A stretch of 30,659 nucleotides of DNA from Symbiodinium natans (GCA_905221605.1 CAJNDS010000036.1:480001-510659); one strand, 5' to 3'; numbered from the stretch's first letter, positions 1 through 8,762 are shown. Translations and numbers: made by a program. Notes: a model not told the origin generated them from the sequence alone.

Positions 1-100
1 TTAGTTAAACCCTGAACCCTGAACCCTGAACCCTAAACCCTAAACCCTAAACCCTAAAACCCTAAAACCCCAAACCCTAAACCCTAAACCCTAAACCCTA
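1..100 (-). repeat. Telomeric-type CCCTAAA tract at left edge
   Basis: CCCTGAA and CCCTAAA units with small indels; the G-rich strand is the minus strand. This is the orientation expected at a left chromosome end, but at least 30 kb of mixed sequence follows, so the window may begin at an interstitial tract instead of a real end. The first units are CCCTGAA variants. Confidence 0.9.
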
Positions 101-455
101 CGCAGACCCAGAGTGTCGCTTTTTTTGGAGCTTCGGGGCAGGGGTTCTAAAACAAGGCCTCCGCTGCGGCTTAAGGCTTTCGGGTTTAGGGTTTGGGGTT
201 TAGGGTTTAGGGTGTAGGGTTTAGGGTTTAGGGTCTTAAGGCTTTCGGGTTTAGGGGTTTATCGGGTTTAGGGTTTGGGAGTTAGGGTTTGTTTATCGGG
301 TTTAAGGTTTAGGAGTTTAGGGGTTTTGGGGTTTAGGGTTTGGGGGTTGATAGGGTTTAGAGTTTGGGAGTCTAGGGGTTTAGGCTTTAGGGTTTCGGGG
401 TTTAGGGTTTAGCGGTTTATAGGGTTTGGGGGAATCCCTGAACTCCGGGTCTGCG
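101..455. repeat. Inverted 13-mer pair enclosing degenerate G-rich telomeric tracts
   Basis: CGCAGACCCAGAG at 101-113 is mirrored by CTCCGGGTCTGCG at 443-455 (12 of 13 bases pair). Between them lies a degenerate TTTAGGG stretch (about 185-430) with internal direct repeats: a 15-mer (170-184 and 235-249) brackets one telomeric run and a 14-mer (257-270 and 291-304) brackets a second. No convincing gene here. Confidence 0.75.
170..249. repeat. Telomeric run bracketed by 15-bp direct repeats
   Basis: CTTAAGGCTTTCGGG occurs at 170-184 and again at 235-249, with TTTAGGG-type units filling 185-234. The arrangement looks like insertion with target duplication, although local tandem duplication would give the same picture. 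A second, 14-bp pair follows at 257-270 / 291-304. Confidence 0.8.
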
Positions 456-686
456 CCTCCTAAGCCCTACTTAAGCTCTGAACCCAGGGCCCAACAACAT
501 GGAGAGCCGGGTGAAGCCAAAAAACCCTTGGGTCTAGGCTTCATACCTTTGCTTGCGCCCTAAACCCCAAACCCTACACCCTAGCCTGCACCCTAAACCC
601 GAACCCCAAACGCTGAACCCTAAACCCAAACCCTAACAATTCAAAAAGTCTCAACCCAAACCCAAAACCGTTTGGATCCCACGAAG
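456..686. other. Unique piece plus C-rich telomeric tract
   Basis: About 456-555 is unique sequence with no frame I trust; a C-rich degenerate CCCTAAA tract covers about 557-660. The tract stops just before the exon-like segment at 687. Confidence 0.6.
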
Positions 687-744
687 ATCGGCCAGGACGC
701 ATCCGGCACCAGGGCTGTGAGGTCATCGAAAGGCACCTCGGAAG
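687..744 (+). CDS. Exon-like segment, unidentified product
   Basis: A 58-bp segment that could be an internal exon. It follows an AG (ending ACGAAG at 686) and is followed by GT (GAAG|GTTTCC at 744/745). The + frame from 687 reads IGQDASGTRAVRSSKGTSE without a stop. The minus strand is also open across about 640-746 and contains PFDDLTALVPDASWPIFVG, which looks at least as protein-like, so the strand is undecided. No family recognised. It lies between a C-rich tract on the left and a G-rich tract on the right, as do many such pieces in this window. Confidence 0.25.
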
Positions 745-843
745 GTTTCCAGGGTTTAGGGTTCAGGGTTTAGGGTTTAGGGGCTAGGGGTTTAGGGTTT
801 AGGGTTTAGGGTTTAGGGTTTAGGGTTTAGGGTTAGGGTTGAA
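745..843 (+). repeat. Interstitial TTTAGGG tract
   Basis: About a dozen TTTAGGG units, degenerate at the left (TTCAGGG, TTTAGGGGC) and regular at 789-834. G-rich on the + strand. Confidence 0.9.
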
Positions 844-872
844 TATAGGGGCTGAATCATTAGAAAAGGTTG

Positions 873-1052
873 TTTTTTTTTTTTTTTTTTGGGGGGGGGG
901 TCATTCTAGTATAATTATAGCGGGGCCCTAAGGGAATACCGATGTTAGGGTCTCTACTTTTGCTTTGGGTTAAGGGCTTGGGGCTTATCATTACAAAACA
1001 CACAATTTTTATACGTATGAGGGGAAAAAACTCACCCCCCCCCCCCCCCCCC
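873..1052. repeat. Homopolymer runs: T18-G10 and C18
   Basis: An uninterrupted T run (873-890) passes directly into a G run (891-900). A C run occupies 1035-1052 and continues as C-rich sequence to about 1075. Run lengths are likely to be unreliable in assembly. The overlapping small ORFs (poly-Pro, poly-Gly, poly-Lys) are produced by these runs and are not called. Confidence 0.9.
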
Positions 1053-1126
1053 TCCCTCCCCCCAACCACCCCACCCGCACACGCACAAAAAAGAGAAACA
1101 ACAAGGGCCCACATTGGAGGTCAAAA

Positions 1127-1252
1127 ATGTACATGCTTAGGGTGTCCGGAGCGTTCGCAGCTTTCGTGTTTATGGTGGTTGGTGTTCACAAGGTGCGGGG
1201 TCTATTTACTATGGGTGGTAAACCGTGTATGCCATGTATCTCTGCAGGGTAG
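1127..1252 (+). CDS. Small ORF, 41 aa, possible membrane peptide
   Basis: ATG at 1127, stop TAG at 1250. The N-terminal half is hydrophobic (GAFAAFVFMVVGV) and could be a signal anchor; the C-terminal half carries CMPC. No telomeric units fall inside it. CTCTGCAG near its end (1240-1247) would also serve as a splice acceptor, so this may instead be the end of an intron. No homologue recognised; no promoter seen. Confidence 0.2.
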   Translation: MYMLRVSGAFAAFVFMVVGVHKVRGLFTMGGKPCMPCISAG

Positions 1253-1592
1253 TCTTGAAGCTAAACCCTAAACCTAGCAATCATCTACCATGTGGCAATG
1301 GAGTTGCTGGCAAGCTATGGGAATTCGTAGGGGCCTAACCAGCCCGAAGCCCCGAAACCTTCAAACCCCCTTGCACTGCACCCTCAGACAAGGGCCTTAA
1401 AAGATTAGAATAGGGTCATTAAAACATCTAAAAATATAGAAACCCTAAACCCTAAACCCTTAACCCTAAACCAGTTATTCCGACCCCAGCACACCCCGGA
1501 ACCCGGTCCCAGAGACTGTCCGATCAACCCTCAGGACCTCCAGACAACCCGCCCAACCCTCTGAATCAACTCAGGCTCCTAAACCCAAACTT
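1253..1592. other. Unique segments with short C-rich telomeric tract
   Basis: A telomeric fragment at 1261-1274 precedes unique sequence to 1440. There a + frame reads LAIIYHVAMELLASYGNS up to a stop near 1332, which is suggestive but short. A CCCTAAA tract spans 1440-1472. The motif TTATTCCGACCCC follows at about 1476 and recurs elsewhere. The next 100 bp (1490-1590) are open in one + frame rich in Pro, Asn and Gln. Confidence 0.4.
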
Positions 1593-1705
1593 GTTTAGGG
1601 TTTAGGGTTTAGGGTTTAGGGTTTAGGGTTTAGGGTTTAGGGTTTAGGGTTTAGGGTTTAGGGTTTAGGGTTTAGGGTTTAGGGTTTAGGGTTTAGGGTT
1701 TAGGG
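1593..1705 (+). repeat. Regular TTTAGGG tract, about 16 units
   Basis: Near-perfect TTTAGGG units, G-rich on +. The right edge turns directly into C-rich telomere-like sequence (GGGCTGAAAACCCTGAGCCC), a G-to-C head-to-head junction. Confidence 0.95.
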
Positions 1706-1751
1706 CTGAAAACCCTGAGCCCTAAACCCCAAACCCCCAAAAACCCAAAAA

Positions 1752-1835
1752 GACTTGGGCAGGCCGCAACTGCCTGGCGCTTTCGCCGCGTGCTAGACAA
1801 GCCCAGGAGGCCCCTGGAGGTGCTTGGTCAGCGGT
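1752..1835 (+). CDS. Exon-like segment between telomeric tracts
   Basis: 84 bp of GC-rich unique sequence, open in a + frame reading WRFRRVLDKPRRPLEVLGQR in its central part. A TTGGGCAG acceptor-like site lies at about 1757-1764 and the next tract begins as GCG|GTTAGGG at 1835. The product is not recognised, and an open frame of this size is expected by chance in GC-rich DNA. Confidence 0.2.
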
Positions 1836-1890
1836 TAGGGTTTAGGGTTTAGGGTTTAGGGGTTTGGGGTTTAGGGTTTAGGGTTTCGGG
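1836..1890 (+). repeat. Short TTTAGGG tract
   Basis: Seven or eight units, with TTTAGGGG and TTTGGGG variants, ending in TTTCGGG directly left of the inverted-repeat element. Confidence 0.85.
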
Positions 1891-2015
1891 TTTTATCAGT
1901 TGGGAGGTTCCTCCGGTCCATGTACTAACAGTCCTTACTCGGGATTGTAGTAGGGGGTACTATCATCCCTATGAAGGACTGCTAGTATAGGGGGGGAACA
2001 TCCCAATTTATCAGT
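1891..2015. mobile_element. MITE-like element, 105 bp, with 9-10-bp target duplication
   Basis: The element spans about 1901-2005. Termini are inverted: TGGGAGGTTCCTCC at the left against the reverse complement of the right end, TGGGATGTTCCCCCC. A subterminal inverted pair TACTAACAGTCCTT (1923-1936) / AAGGACTGCTAGTA (1974-1987) pairs at 13 of 14. TTTATCAGT stands on both sides (1892-1900 and 2007-2015). No coding capacity, so non-autonomous. A 9-10-bp duplication is typical of Mutator-like elements; that assignment is inference. Confidence 0.7.
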
Positions 2016-2639
2016 GTTCAACAAGGTTTAGGCTTTGAAGGTCGTTTTAAATCAGGGTCGCTTCAGAGCCTGTGGGGGTCAAGGGGTTGTGGGCTTGTTG
2101 ATCAGGTTAAAAATCCGAGAAAAACCCATGATAAGAAGTATTTATAGGGGCTCCCAAACCCAGATTCCTAAAACCCACAACCCGAAAAACCCCAAACCCA
2201 CGATCCGAAACCCCCAGTCCCCAAACCCTAGACCCCCAAAACCTTTTTCCCCAAACCCTAGACCTTACACCCCAAAAACCTACACCCCCAAAAACGCTAA
2301 TGGTTCATCCCGCAAAGCCCTACGCATAAACCGATGTAGAATTACCCATTAAGTTTATGATCCCTAAACCCCAAACCCAAACCCTAGTCCCTGAGCCCGA
2401 AGATCTAAAACCCTCCTAAACGCTAAACCCCTAAACCCTAAACCCTAAATTTTTAAAGCCTACCCATGAACATCAAGGCATAAACCCCACACCCCCGGCC
2501 TTCAAACACTGAGCCCTAATCCCAAATCCTACGCCCTCAAACCCTTTTTTTCCACGCATTCGGTTTCCTTGGTTCCTAGGTAGGACTCGAAGGATCCCTC
2601 AAAGGAGACCCCTCCTCAACCCTCTTCTAGTTTCGGGTT
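2016..2639. repeat. Degenerate C-rich telomere-like region
   Basis: About 2150-2560 is full of CCCTAAA, CCCAAAA and CCCTAGA derivatives, far more degraded than other tracts. A 105-codon open frame across it reads mostly as Pro/Asn/Lys decoding of the repeat and is not called. TCTAGTTTCGGG near 2626 leads into the octamer array. Confidence 0.7.
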
Positions 2640-3895
2640 TAGAGGGTAGGGGTTTAGGGGTTTAGGGGTTTAGGGGTTTAGGGGTTTAGGGGTTTAGGGG
2701 GTTTAGGGGTTTAGGGGTTTAGGGGTTTAGGGGGTTTAGGGGTTTAGGGGTTTAGGGGTTTCGGGGTTTAGGGGTCTACGGGTTTAGGGGTTTAGGGGTT
2801 TAGGGGGTTCAGGGGGTTCAGGGGGTTAGGGGGTTTAGGGGTTAGGGGTTTAGGGGTTCAGGGGTTCAGGGGTTCAGGGGGTCAGGGGGTCAGGGGTTTT
2901 TTAGGGGGTTTAGGGGTTTAGGGGTTAGGGGTTTAGGGGTTAGGGGTTTAGGGGTCAGGGGTTTAGGGGGTTCAGGGGGTTCAGGGGGGGGGGTTCAGGG
3001 GGTTTAGGGGTGTTAGGGGTTTAGGGGTTAGGGGTTTCGGGGTTTAGGGGTTAGGGGTTTAGGGGTTTAGGGGTTTAGAGGTTTAGGGGTTTAGGGGTTT
3101 AGGTGCTAAGGGGGTCAGGGGGTTCAGGGGTTTAGGGGTTTAGGGGGGGTTTAGGGCTAAGGGGGTTCAGGGGGTTTAGGGGTTTAGGGGTTTAGGGGTT
3201 AGGGGTTTAGGGGTTTAGGGGGTTTAGGGTTTAGGGGTTTAGGGGTTAGGGGTCTAGGGGTTAGGGGTTTAGGGGTTTAGGGGTTAGGGGTTTAAGGGGT
3301 TTAGGGGGTTTAGGGGGGTTTGGGGGTTTAGGGGGTTAGGTTTAGGGGGTTTAGGGGGTTTAGAGGTTTAGGGGTCTAGGGGTTTAGGGATCTAGGGGGT
3401 TCAGGGGTTCAGGGGGTTCAGGGGGTCAGGGGGTTCAGGGGGTTTAGGGGTTTAGGGGTTTAGGGGTTTAGGGGTTTAGGGGTTTTAGGGGGTTAGAGGG
3501 TTAGGGGTTTAGGGTTTAGGGGGGTTAGGGGGTTCAGGGGTTTAGGGGTTTAGGGGTTTAGGTGCTAAGGGGGTTCAGGGGGTTTAGGGGTTTAGGGGGT
3601 TTAGGGGGTTAAGGGGTTTAGGGGTTTAGGGGTTTAGGGGTTTAGGTGCTAAGGGGGTTCAGGGGGTTTAGGGGGTTTAGGGGTTTAGGGGTTTAGGGGT
3701 TTAGGGGTTTAGGGGTTTAGGGGGTTTAGGGAGTTTAGGGGTTTAGGGGTTTAGGGGTTTAGGGGGTTTAGGGGTTTAGGGGTTTAGGGGTTTGGGGCTG
3801 TGGGGGTTTAGGGGTTTAGGGGTTTAGGGGTTTAGGGGTTTAGGGGTTTAGGGGTTTAGGGGATTAGGGGATTGGGGTTAGGGTTTGGGCTTTGG
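2640..3895 (+). repeat. Variant telomeric array TTTAGGGG, 1.25 kb
   Basis: Almost continuous TTTAGGGG octamers mixed with TTTAGGGGG, TTCAGGGGG, TTAGGGG and a recurrent TTTAGGTGCTAAGGGGG variant (near 3100, 3560 and 3645). G-rich on + throughout and much longer than any heptamer tract. Runs of four or more G at roughly 8-base spacing favour G-quadruplex formation. Every frame is broken often, so it is non-coding. Confidence 0.95.
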
Positions 3896-3960
3896 GTTGC
3901 TTTTTCAGTTTAGGGTTTAGGGCGGTTCCGACGTCTTATAAGATTACGGAGGGTTAGGTG

Positions 3961-3999
3961 CAGGCAGCTGTACGTATGACTTGAAAGTACAGCTGCCTG
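3961..3999. other. Perfect 13-bp inverted repeat
   Basis: CAGGCAGCTGTAC (3961-3973) and GTACAGCTGCCTG (3987-3999) with a 13-nt loop. A diverged copy of one arm (AAGTACAGGCGCCT) follows near 4012. It sits at the right edge of the octamer array and could be an element terminus or a hairpin. Confidence 0.8.
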
Positions 4000-4059
4000 A
4001 ACAACAACCCCAAGTACAGGCGCCTATGGTGACCCGAAGGAGAATCGGAAACTATTCGC

Positions 4060-4190
4060 CCTGAACCCTCAACCCTCAAACGTAAGCACTAAGCTACACC
4101 CTAAACCCTAAACCCTCAACCCCAAACCCCTAACCCTAAACCCTAATCCCTGAGCCCTACACCCTAAACCCTAAACCCCCCCTGTCCTGC
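4060..4190 (-). repeat. C-rich telomeric tract
   Basis: CCCTAAA, CCCTCAA and CCCTGAG units interrupted by short spacers. The piece that follows (4190-4265) has open + frames but no identifiable product. Confidence 0.8.
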
Positions 4191-4269
4191 AAGCCGCCGC
4201 ATGCTTACGAACGCTGCGCCCCACGCGTTGAAGCAGCGAGCCGACTCCTACAAAGGGCTTAGGGCTTAG

Positions 4270-4605
4270 GATGGAGGGCCGAGTATTTGGTTTTTTTTTG
4301 GGCTTCTGGGTTTGCAGGTTTGCTCACCTTGGCAGCAGGTTTTTTTATAACCACCAAATCTTGACACCCCATTAAACCGTAAGCCTCTAAATCCTAAACC
4401 CTAAACTGCCCAAGCCTGCAAAAACCCTGGAGCAAAGGGGATCCTCCCCGAACGGATGGTGTTTCGTCTGTATCAATAGGGGTTTAAGTTTACGGGACCC
4501 CAAACCCTAAACCCTAAACCCCAAACCCCAAACCCTGAACCCTAAAGCCTAAACCCTAAACCCTAAACTCTAAACCCTAAACCCTAAACCCTAAACCCTA
4601 AACCC
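4270..4605. other. Non-coding segment and C-rich tract
   Basis: 4270-4490 holds T-runs and unique sequence in which I see no gene. 4498-4605 is a CCCTAAA tract of about 15 units. Confidence 0.7.
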
Positions 4606-4611
4606 CCCCGT

Positions 4612-4711
4612 CTCCCGAGCCCTCCTGTGATTGGAGGCCCGCGCACATCCATAAGCTCACTCACAGCGTCGGAGAAAAAGCTGTTCTCGGGGTTCCGCAG
4701 CACCTGACAAG
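4612..4711 (-). CDS. Exon-like segment containing C-Q-V-L-R-N-P motif
   Basis: Read on the minus strand, the segment is open over 30+ codons and begins CQVLRNPENSFFSDAVSELM. The CQVLRNP-coding 22-mer (4689-4710) recurs once at 4930-4951 with one mismatch and, more diverged (CQLLRNP), inside a 55-bp repeat at 5015-5069 and 5364-5418. Repetition of a coding-like motif suggests duplicated exon fragments. No domain family recognised. The + strand is also open, so the strand is a preference. Confidence 0.25.
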
Positions 4712-4848
4712 TAGGGTTTAGGGTTTAGGGTTTAGGGTTTAGGGTTTAGGGTTTAGGGTTTAGGGTTTAGGGTTTAGGGTTTAGGGTTTAGGGTTTAGGG
4801 TTTAGGGTTCAGGCTTTAGGTTTTAGGTTTTAGGTTTTAGGGCTACTG
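4712..4848 (+). repeat. TTTAGGG tract, about 17 units
   Basis: A regular run of TTTAGGG that degrades into TTTTAGG at the right. Together with 80 bp of AT-rich sequence it lies between the two GGGGTTCCGCAGCAC repeats at 4689 and 4930. Confidence 0.95.
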
Positions 4849-5014
4849 CTTGCTTAAGAACCCCCCTAAAAATATAAAAATGTTCTTCCCTATAAGGGTA
4901 ATAAGGGGATAATTTATGTTTTGCTTTTTGGGGTTCCGCAGCACTTGACAATGATCCCTAGGCCCTAAACACTCCCCCTTAAGCATAAGGCAAGGATTTA
5001 GCTTAGGGTTTCGG

Positions 5015-5418
5015 GTTTGGGTGGGAGGCGCGCAGTATAGTAGTAGGGTTTCGAAGCAGCTGACAAGGCAACGAGGGTGTGTTTGTGTGTCTGTGTGGTG
5101 AGCCCTAATCCCTAAACCCTTGAAGCCTTCAAACTTCCACCCTGAACCCTGAAGCCCTAAACCCCTCAAGCCCTAAACCCCAAAACGCTGAACCCCCAAA
5201 CCCTAAAAACCTATAAAGCCTGTCTCTTCGCGGCTCATGGTACTTGTAATAACCCAGTTACAACCGCACTGATAACTCACTTGCAAGCCCGGGTTGATAA
5301 GTACCACGAACCTCCAGGTAAACTCTCAAACCCTAAAACCTAAACGCTAAACCCGGGTGTCGCGTTTGGGTGGGAGGCGAGAGGTATAGTAGTAGGGTTT
5401 CGAAGCAGCTGACAAGGC
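5015..5418. repeat. 55-bp direct repeat pair
   Basis: 5015-5069 and 5364-5418 are nearly identical (differences cluster at CGCGCAG versus CGAGAGG). Each ends in TTTCGAAGCAGCTGACAAGG, a relative of the 22-mer at 4689 and 4930. The sequence between them is C-rich telomere-like, with the inverted element at 5232. Confidence 0.85.
5232..5315. mobile_element. Small imperfect inverted-repeat element (family A)
   Basis: GGCTCATGGTACTTGTAATA at the left pairs imperfectly with the right end, whose reverse complement starts GGAGGTTCGTGGTACTTATC. The same terminus occurs as a single arm at 15313-15338 (GGAGGTTCATGGTACTTGTT). The GGTTCATGG core is also shared with elements at 28821 and 29799. About 84 bp, no coding capacity. 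Confidence 0.55.
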
Positions 5419-5757
5419 TCTCAAACCCTAAAAACCCGAAACAGCAACACCCTGAAGATCCTATAAAACCAAAACCTTGAGCCCCAAATCCTGAAGCCAA
5501 AGAAGCTAATCCCCACGCCGCCCTGAAAACCCTAAACCCTAAACCCTAAACCTGAAATCCTAAAGATCCCCTCCTAGAGTCTCCCCTGACTTGAGAGAAA
5601 CTCCTTCAATCATAGTAGCACCCCAGCTTAAGCTTGCGTCCATCCCCAAACCCCAAACCCCAAACCCTACAGCCCTAACTCCTGAATTTGGTTTAGGATG
5701 TCGGGTTTAAGGGCTAGTAAACCCTAAACCCTAAACCCTCTCTTACTATGTATATTT
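5419..5757. repeat. Degenerate C-rich telomeric sequence
   Basis: CCCTAAA, CCCCAAA and CCCTGAA derivatives at about 5420-5560, 5640-5680 and 5718-5740, with short spacers. No gene seen. Confidence 0.7.
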
Positions 5758-6163
5758 AAACCCTAATGACCTTCGTCGGCAAATGGTTTTTTCCACCCGG
5801 GGGGGGGGGGGGGGGCCCTAAACCTGACCCCTTCGTCGGCAAATGGTTTTGTCCACCGAGAGGGTCTAAACCCTGACCCCTTCGTCGGCAAATGGTTCTT
5901 TTCCACCTGGGGGGGGCCCTAAACCCTGATCCCTTCGCGGCTTCGGGGGGGCCTAAACCCTGACCCCTTCGTCGGCAATGGTTTTTTTTCCACCCGGGGG
6001 GGGCCCTAAACCCTGACCCCTTCGTCGCAAATGGTTTTTTTCCACCCGGGGGGGGGTCCTAAACCCTGACCCACCCATTCGTCGGCAAATGGTTTTTTTT
6101 CCGCCCGGGGGGTCCTAAACCCTGACCCCCTTCGTCGGCAAATGGTTTTTCCACCCGGGGGGT

Positions 6164-6290
6164 CCCCAAAACACCCCAAATGAGGGGGACCCCGGATCGG
6201 CCCCGGCCCCAGTCAAAATGCGAAAATTTTTAGTATTGAAATCGACGGTTCTGGGTGGCCTCCTGTTTTCTGGATTTTTGACCAAAAACC
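6164..6290 (+). repeat. Dispersed module B, copy 1
   Basis: About 127 bp: CCCCAAAACACCCCAAATGA, a GGATCGGCCCCGG stretch, AATGCGAAAATTTTTAGTAT, the key string ATCGACGGTTCTGGGTGG and TTTTCTGGATTTTTGACC. It interrupts the 54-bp satellite. Copies follow at 6897, 7624, 8079 (internally deleted), 8514 and 8903. Confidence 0.9.
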
Positions 6291-6896
6291 GGGGGGGGTC
6301 CTAAACCCTGACCCCCTTCGTCGGCAAATGGTTTTTTTTCCACCGGGGGGGGTCCTAAACCCTGACCCCCTTCGTCGGCAAAATGGTTTTTTTTCCACCC
6401 GGGGGGGGTCCTAAACCCTGACCCCTTCGTCGGCAAATGGTTTTTTTCCACCCGGGGGGGGGCCCTAAAACCCTTCGTTTTTTCCACCCCCCTAAACTGA
6501 CCCCCTTCGTCGGCAATGGTTTTTTTGGTCGGCAATGGTTTTTCCACCCGGGGGGGGGGCCCTAAACCTGACCCCCCTTCGTCGGAAATGGTTTTTTTCC
6601 ACCCGGAGGGGGAGGAAATGGTTTTTTTCCACCTGGGGGGGTCCCTAAACCCTGATCCCCTTCGTCGGCAAATGGTTTTTTTCCACCGGGGGGGGCCCTA
6701 AACCCTGAACCCCCTTCGTCGGCAAATGGTTTTTTCCACCCGGGAGGGGACCTAAACCCTGACCCCTGCGTCGGCAAATGGTTTTTTTCACCGGGGGGGG
6801 GTCCTAAACCCTGACCCCCTTCGTCGGCAAATGTTTTTTTTCGGGGGGGCCTAAACCCGACCCCTTCGTCGGCAATGGTTTTTCCACCGGGGGCCC

Positions 6897-7022
6897 CCCC
6901 AAAACACCCCAAATGAGGGGGACCCCAGGATCGGCCCCGGCCCCAGTTCAAAATGCGATTTTTTTTTAGTATTGAAATCGACGGTTCTGGGTGGCCTTGT
7001 TTTCTGGATTTTGACCAAAACC
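6897..7022 (+). repeat. Dispersed module B, copy 2
   Basis: Same order of blocks as at 6164. The 733-bp offset from copy 1 and 727 bp to copy 3 suggest a higher-order unit of satellite monomers plus one module. Confidence 0.9.
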
Positions 7023-7623
7023 AGGGGGGGGCCTAAACCTGATCCCCTTCGTCGGCAAATGGTTTTTTCCACCCGGGGGGGGACCTAAACCCTGACCCCC
7101 TTCGTCGGCAAATGGTTTTTTTCCACCCGGGGGGGGGCTAAACCCTGACCTTAGGGGGGGGGCGGCGTCGGCAAAGGTTTTTTTTTCCACCCGGGGGGGC
7201 CCTAAACCCTGCCCCCCTAAATGGTTTTTTTCCACCCGGGGGGGGCCCTAAACCCTGACCCCCTTCGTCGGCAAATGGTTTTTTTCCACCCGGAGGGGTC
7301 CTAAACCCTGACCCCCTTCGTCGGCAAATGGTTTTTTTCCACCTGGGGGGGGCCCTAAACCCTGATCCCCTTCGTCGGCAAATGGTTTTTTTCCACCCGG
7401 GGGGGGCCCTAAACCCTGACCCCCTTCGTCGGCAAATGGTTTTTTCCACCCGGGAGGGGCCCTAAACCCTGACCCCCTGCGTCGGCAAATGGTTTTTTTC
7501 CACCCGGGGGGGGTCCTAAACCCTGACCCCCTTCGTCGGCAAATGGTTTTTTTTTTCCGCCCGGGGGGTCCTAAACCCTGACCCCCTTCGTCGGCAAATG
7601 GTTTTTTCCACCCGGGGGCCCCC

Positions 7624-7748
7624 CCCAAAACACCCCAAATGAGGGGGACCCCAGGATCGGCCCCGGCCCCAGTTCAAAATGCGATTTTTTAGTATTGAAA
7701 TCGACGGTTCTGGGTGGCCTCCTGTTTTCTGGATTTTTGACCAAAACC
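7624..7748 (+). repeat. Dispersed module B, copy 3
   Basis: Nearly identical to copies 1 and 2. It is followed by the most regular stretch of 54-bp monomers. Confidence 0.9.
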
Positions 7749-8078
7749 GGGGGGGGCCCTAAACCCTGACCCCCTTCGTCGGCAAATGGTTTTTTTCCAC
7801 CCGGGGGGGGCCCTAAACCCTGACCCCCTTCGTCGGCAAATGGTTTTTTTCCACCCGGGGGGGGTCCTAAACCCTGACCCCCTTCGTCGGCAAATGGTTT
7901 TTTTCCACCCGGGGGGGGCCCTAAACCCTGACCCCCTTCGTCGGCAAATGGTTTTTTTCCACCCGAAGGGGCCCTAAACCCTGACCCCCTTCGTCGGCAA
8001 ATGGTTTTTTTCCACCGGGGGGGGCCCTAAACCCTGACCCCCTTCGTCGGCAAATGGTTTTTTTCCACCCGGGGGCCC

Positions 8079-8183
8079 CCCCAAAACACCCCAAATGAGG
8101 GGGAGGGACCCCAGGATCGGCCCCGGCCCCAGTTCAAAATGCGATTTTTTAGTATTGAAATCGACGGTTCTGATTTTTGACCC
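8079..8183 (+). repeat. Dispersed module B, copy 4 (internal deletion)
   Basis: Lacks the GGGTGGCCTCCTGTTTTCTG block between GACGGTTCTG and ATTTTTGACC. It also carries a GAGGGA insertion in the GGGGGACCCC part. Confidence 0.85.
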
Positions 8184-8513
8184 CGGGGGGGCCCCTAAAC
8201 CCTGACCCCCTTCGTCGGCAAATGGTTTTTTTCCACCCGGGGGGGGCCCTAAACCCTGACCCCCTTCGTCGGCAAATGGTTTTTTTCCACCCGGGGGGGG
8301 CCCTAAACCCTGACCCCCTTCGTCGGCAAATGGTTTTTTCCAGCCGGGGGGCCCTAAACCCTGACCCCCTTCGTCGGCAAATGGTTTTTTTCCACCCGGG
8401 GGGGGGGGCCCTAAACCCTGACCCCCTTCGTCGGCAAATGGTTTTTTCTATTTGGGGCATAGGGTTTAGGTCTCGTAGGGTTTGGGGCATAAGGTTTAGG
8501 GCTAAATTTTGCT

Positions 8514-8632
8514 CCCAAAACACTCTAGGACCCCAGGATCGGCAAGGGTCCCAGTTAAAAATGCGATTTTTTAGTACTGAAATCGACGGTTCTGGGTGGC
8601 TTCTCGTTTTCTGGATTTTTGACCAAAACCGA
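8514..8632 (+). repeat. Dispersed module B, copy 5 (diverged subtype)
   Basis: Outside the satellite. It differs from copies 1-4 by GGCAAGGGTCCCAGTTAAAA and TTAGTACTGAAATCGACGG, and continues into GAGCTTCACCGG; copy 6 shows the same subtype. A short T-rich region (8650-8750) with recurrent TTTTTCA blocks follows. Confidence 0.85.
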
Positions 8633-8762
8633 GCTTCACCGGCTTCAGGATTTCAAGTTTTTTCACGTTCTGTCAAGGTTTTTCAAAGTTTTTTCAGTGT
8701 TTTTTAAGGTTTTCCAATGTTTTTCAGGGTGTTTCAGGGTTTTTTAACCCTCAATTCTGATG

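Larger units (their letters stand above)
5758..8455. repeat. 54-bp satellite with telomere-like core
   Basis: The monomer runs CCCTAAACCCTGACCCCC, then TTCGTCGGCAAATGG, a T7 run, CCACCC and a G7-G8 run. The best monomers repeat at exactly 54 bp (for example 7757, 7811, 7865). I estimate about 40 copies, several truncated. Because 54 is 18 codons, repeats stay open in several frames on both strands, giving 18-residue repeats (WKKTICRRRGSGFRAPPG on minus; MVFFHPGGALNPDPLRRQ on plus); homopolymer slippage breaks the frames, so I do not call genes. Four copies of a longer module interrupt the array. Confidence 0.95.

Noticed and set aside
2035-2352. 105-codon + frame over degenerate C-rich DNA
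   Set aside because: Most residues (NPKNPKPT, PKPFSPNPRP) are direct decoding of CCCTAAA-like units; no unique domain.
4843-5169. 108-codon minus frame
   Set aside because: A mixture of telomere decoding, an AT-rich piece and repeat copies. Only the CQVLRNP part is of interest and is reported as a repeat.
5758-8455. Many 60-180-codon frames over the 54-bp satellite
   Set aside because: Products of an 18-codon repeat unit, broken by T- and G-run length changes and open on both strands.
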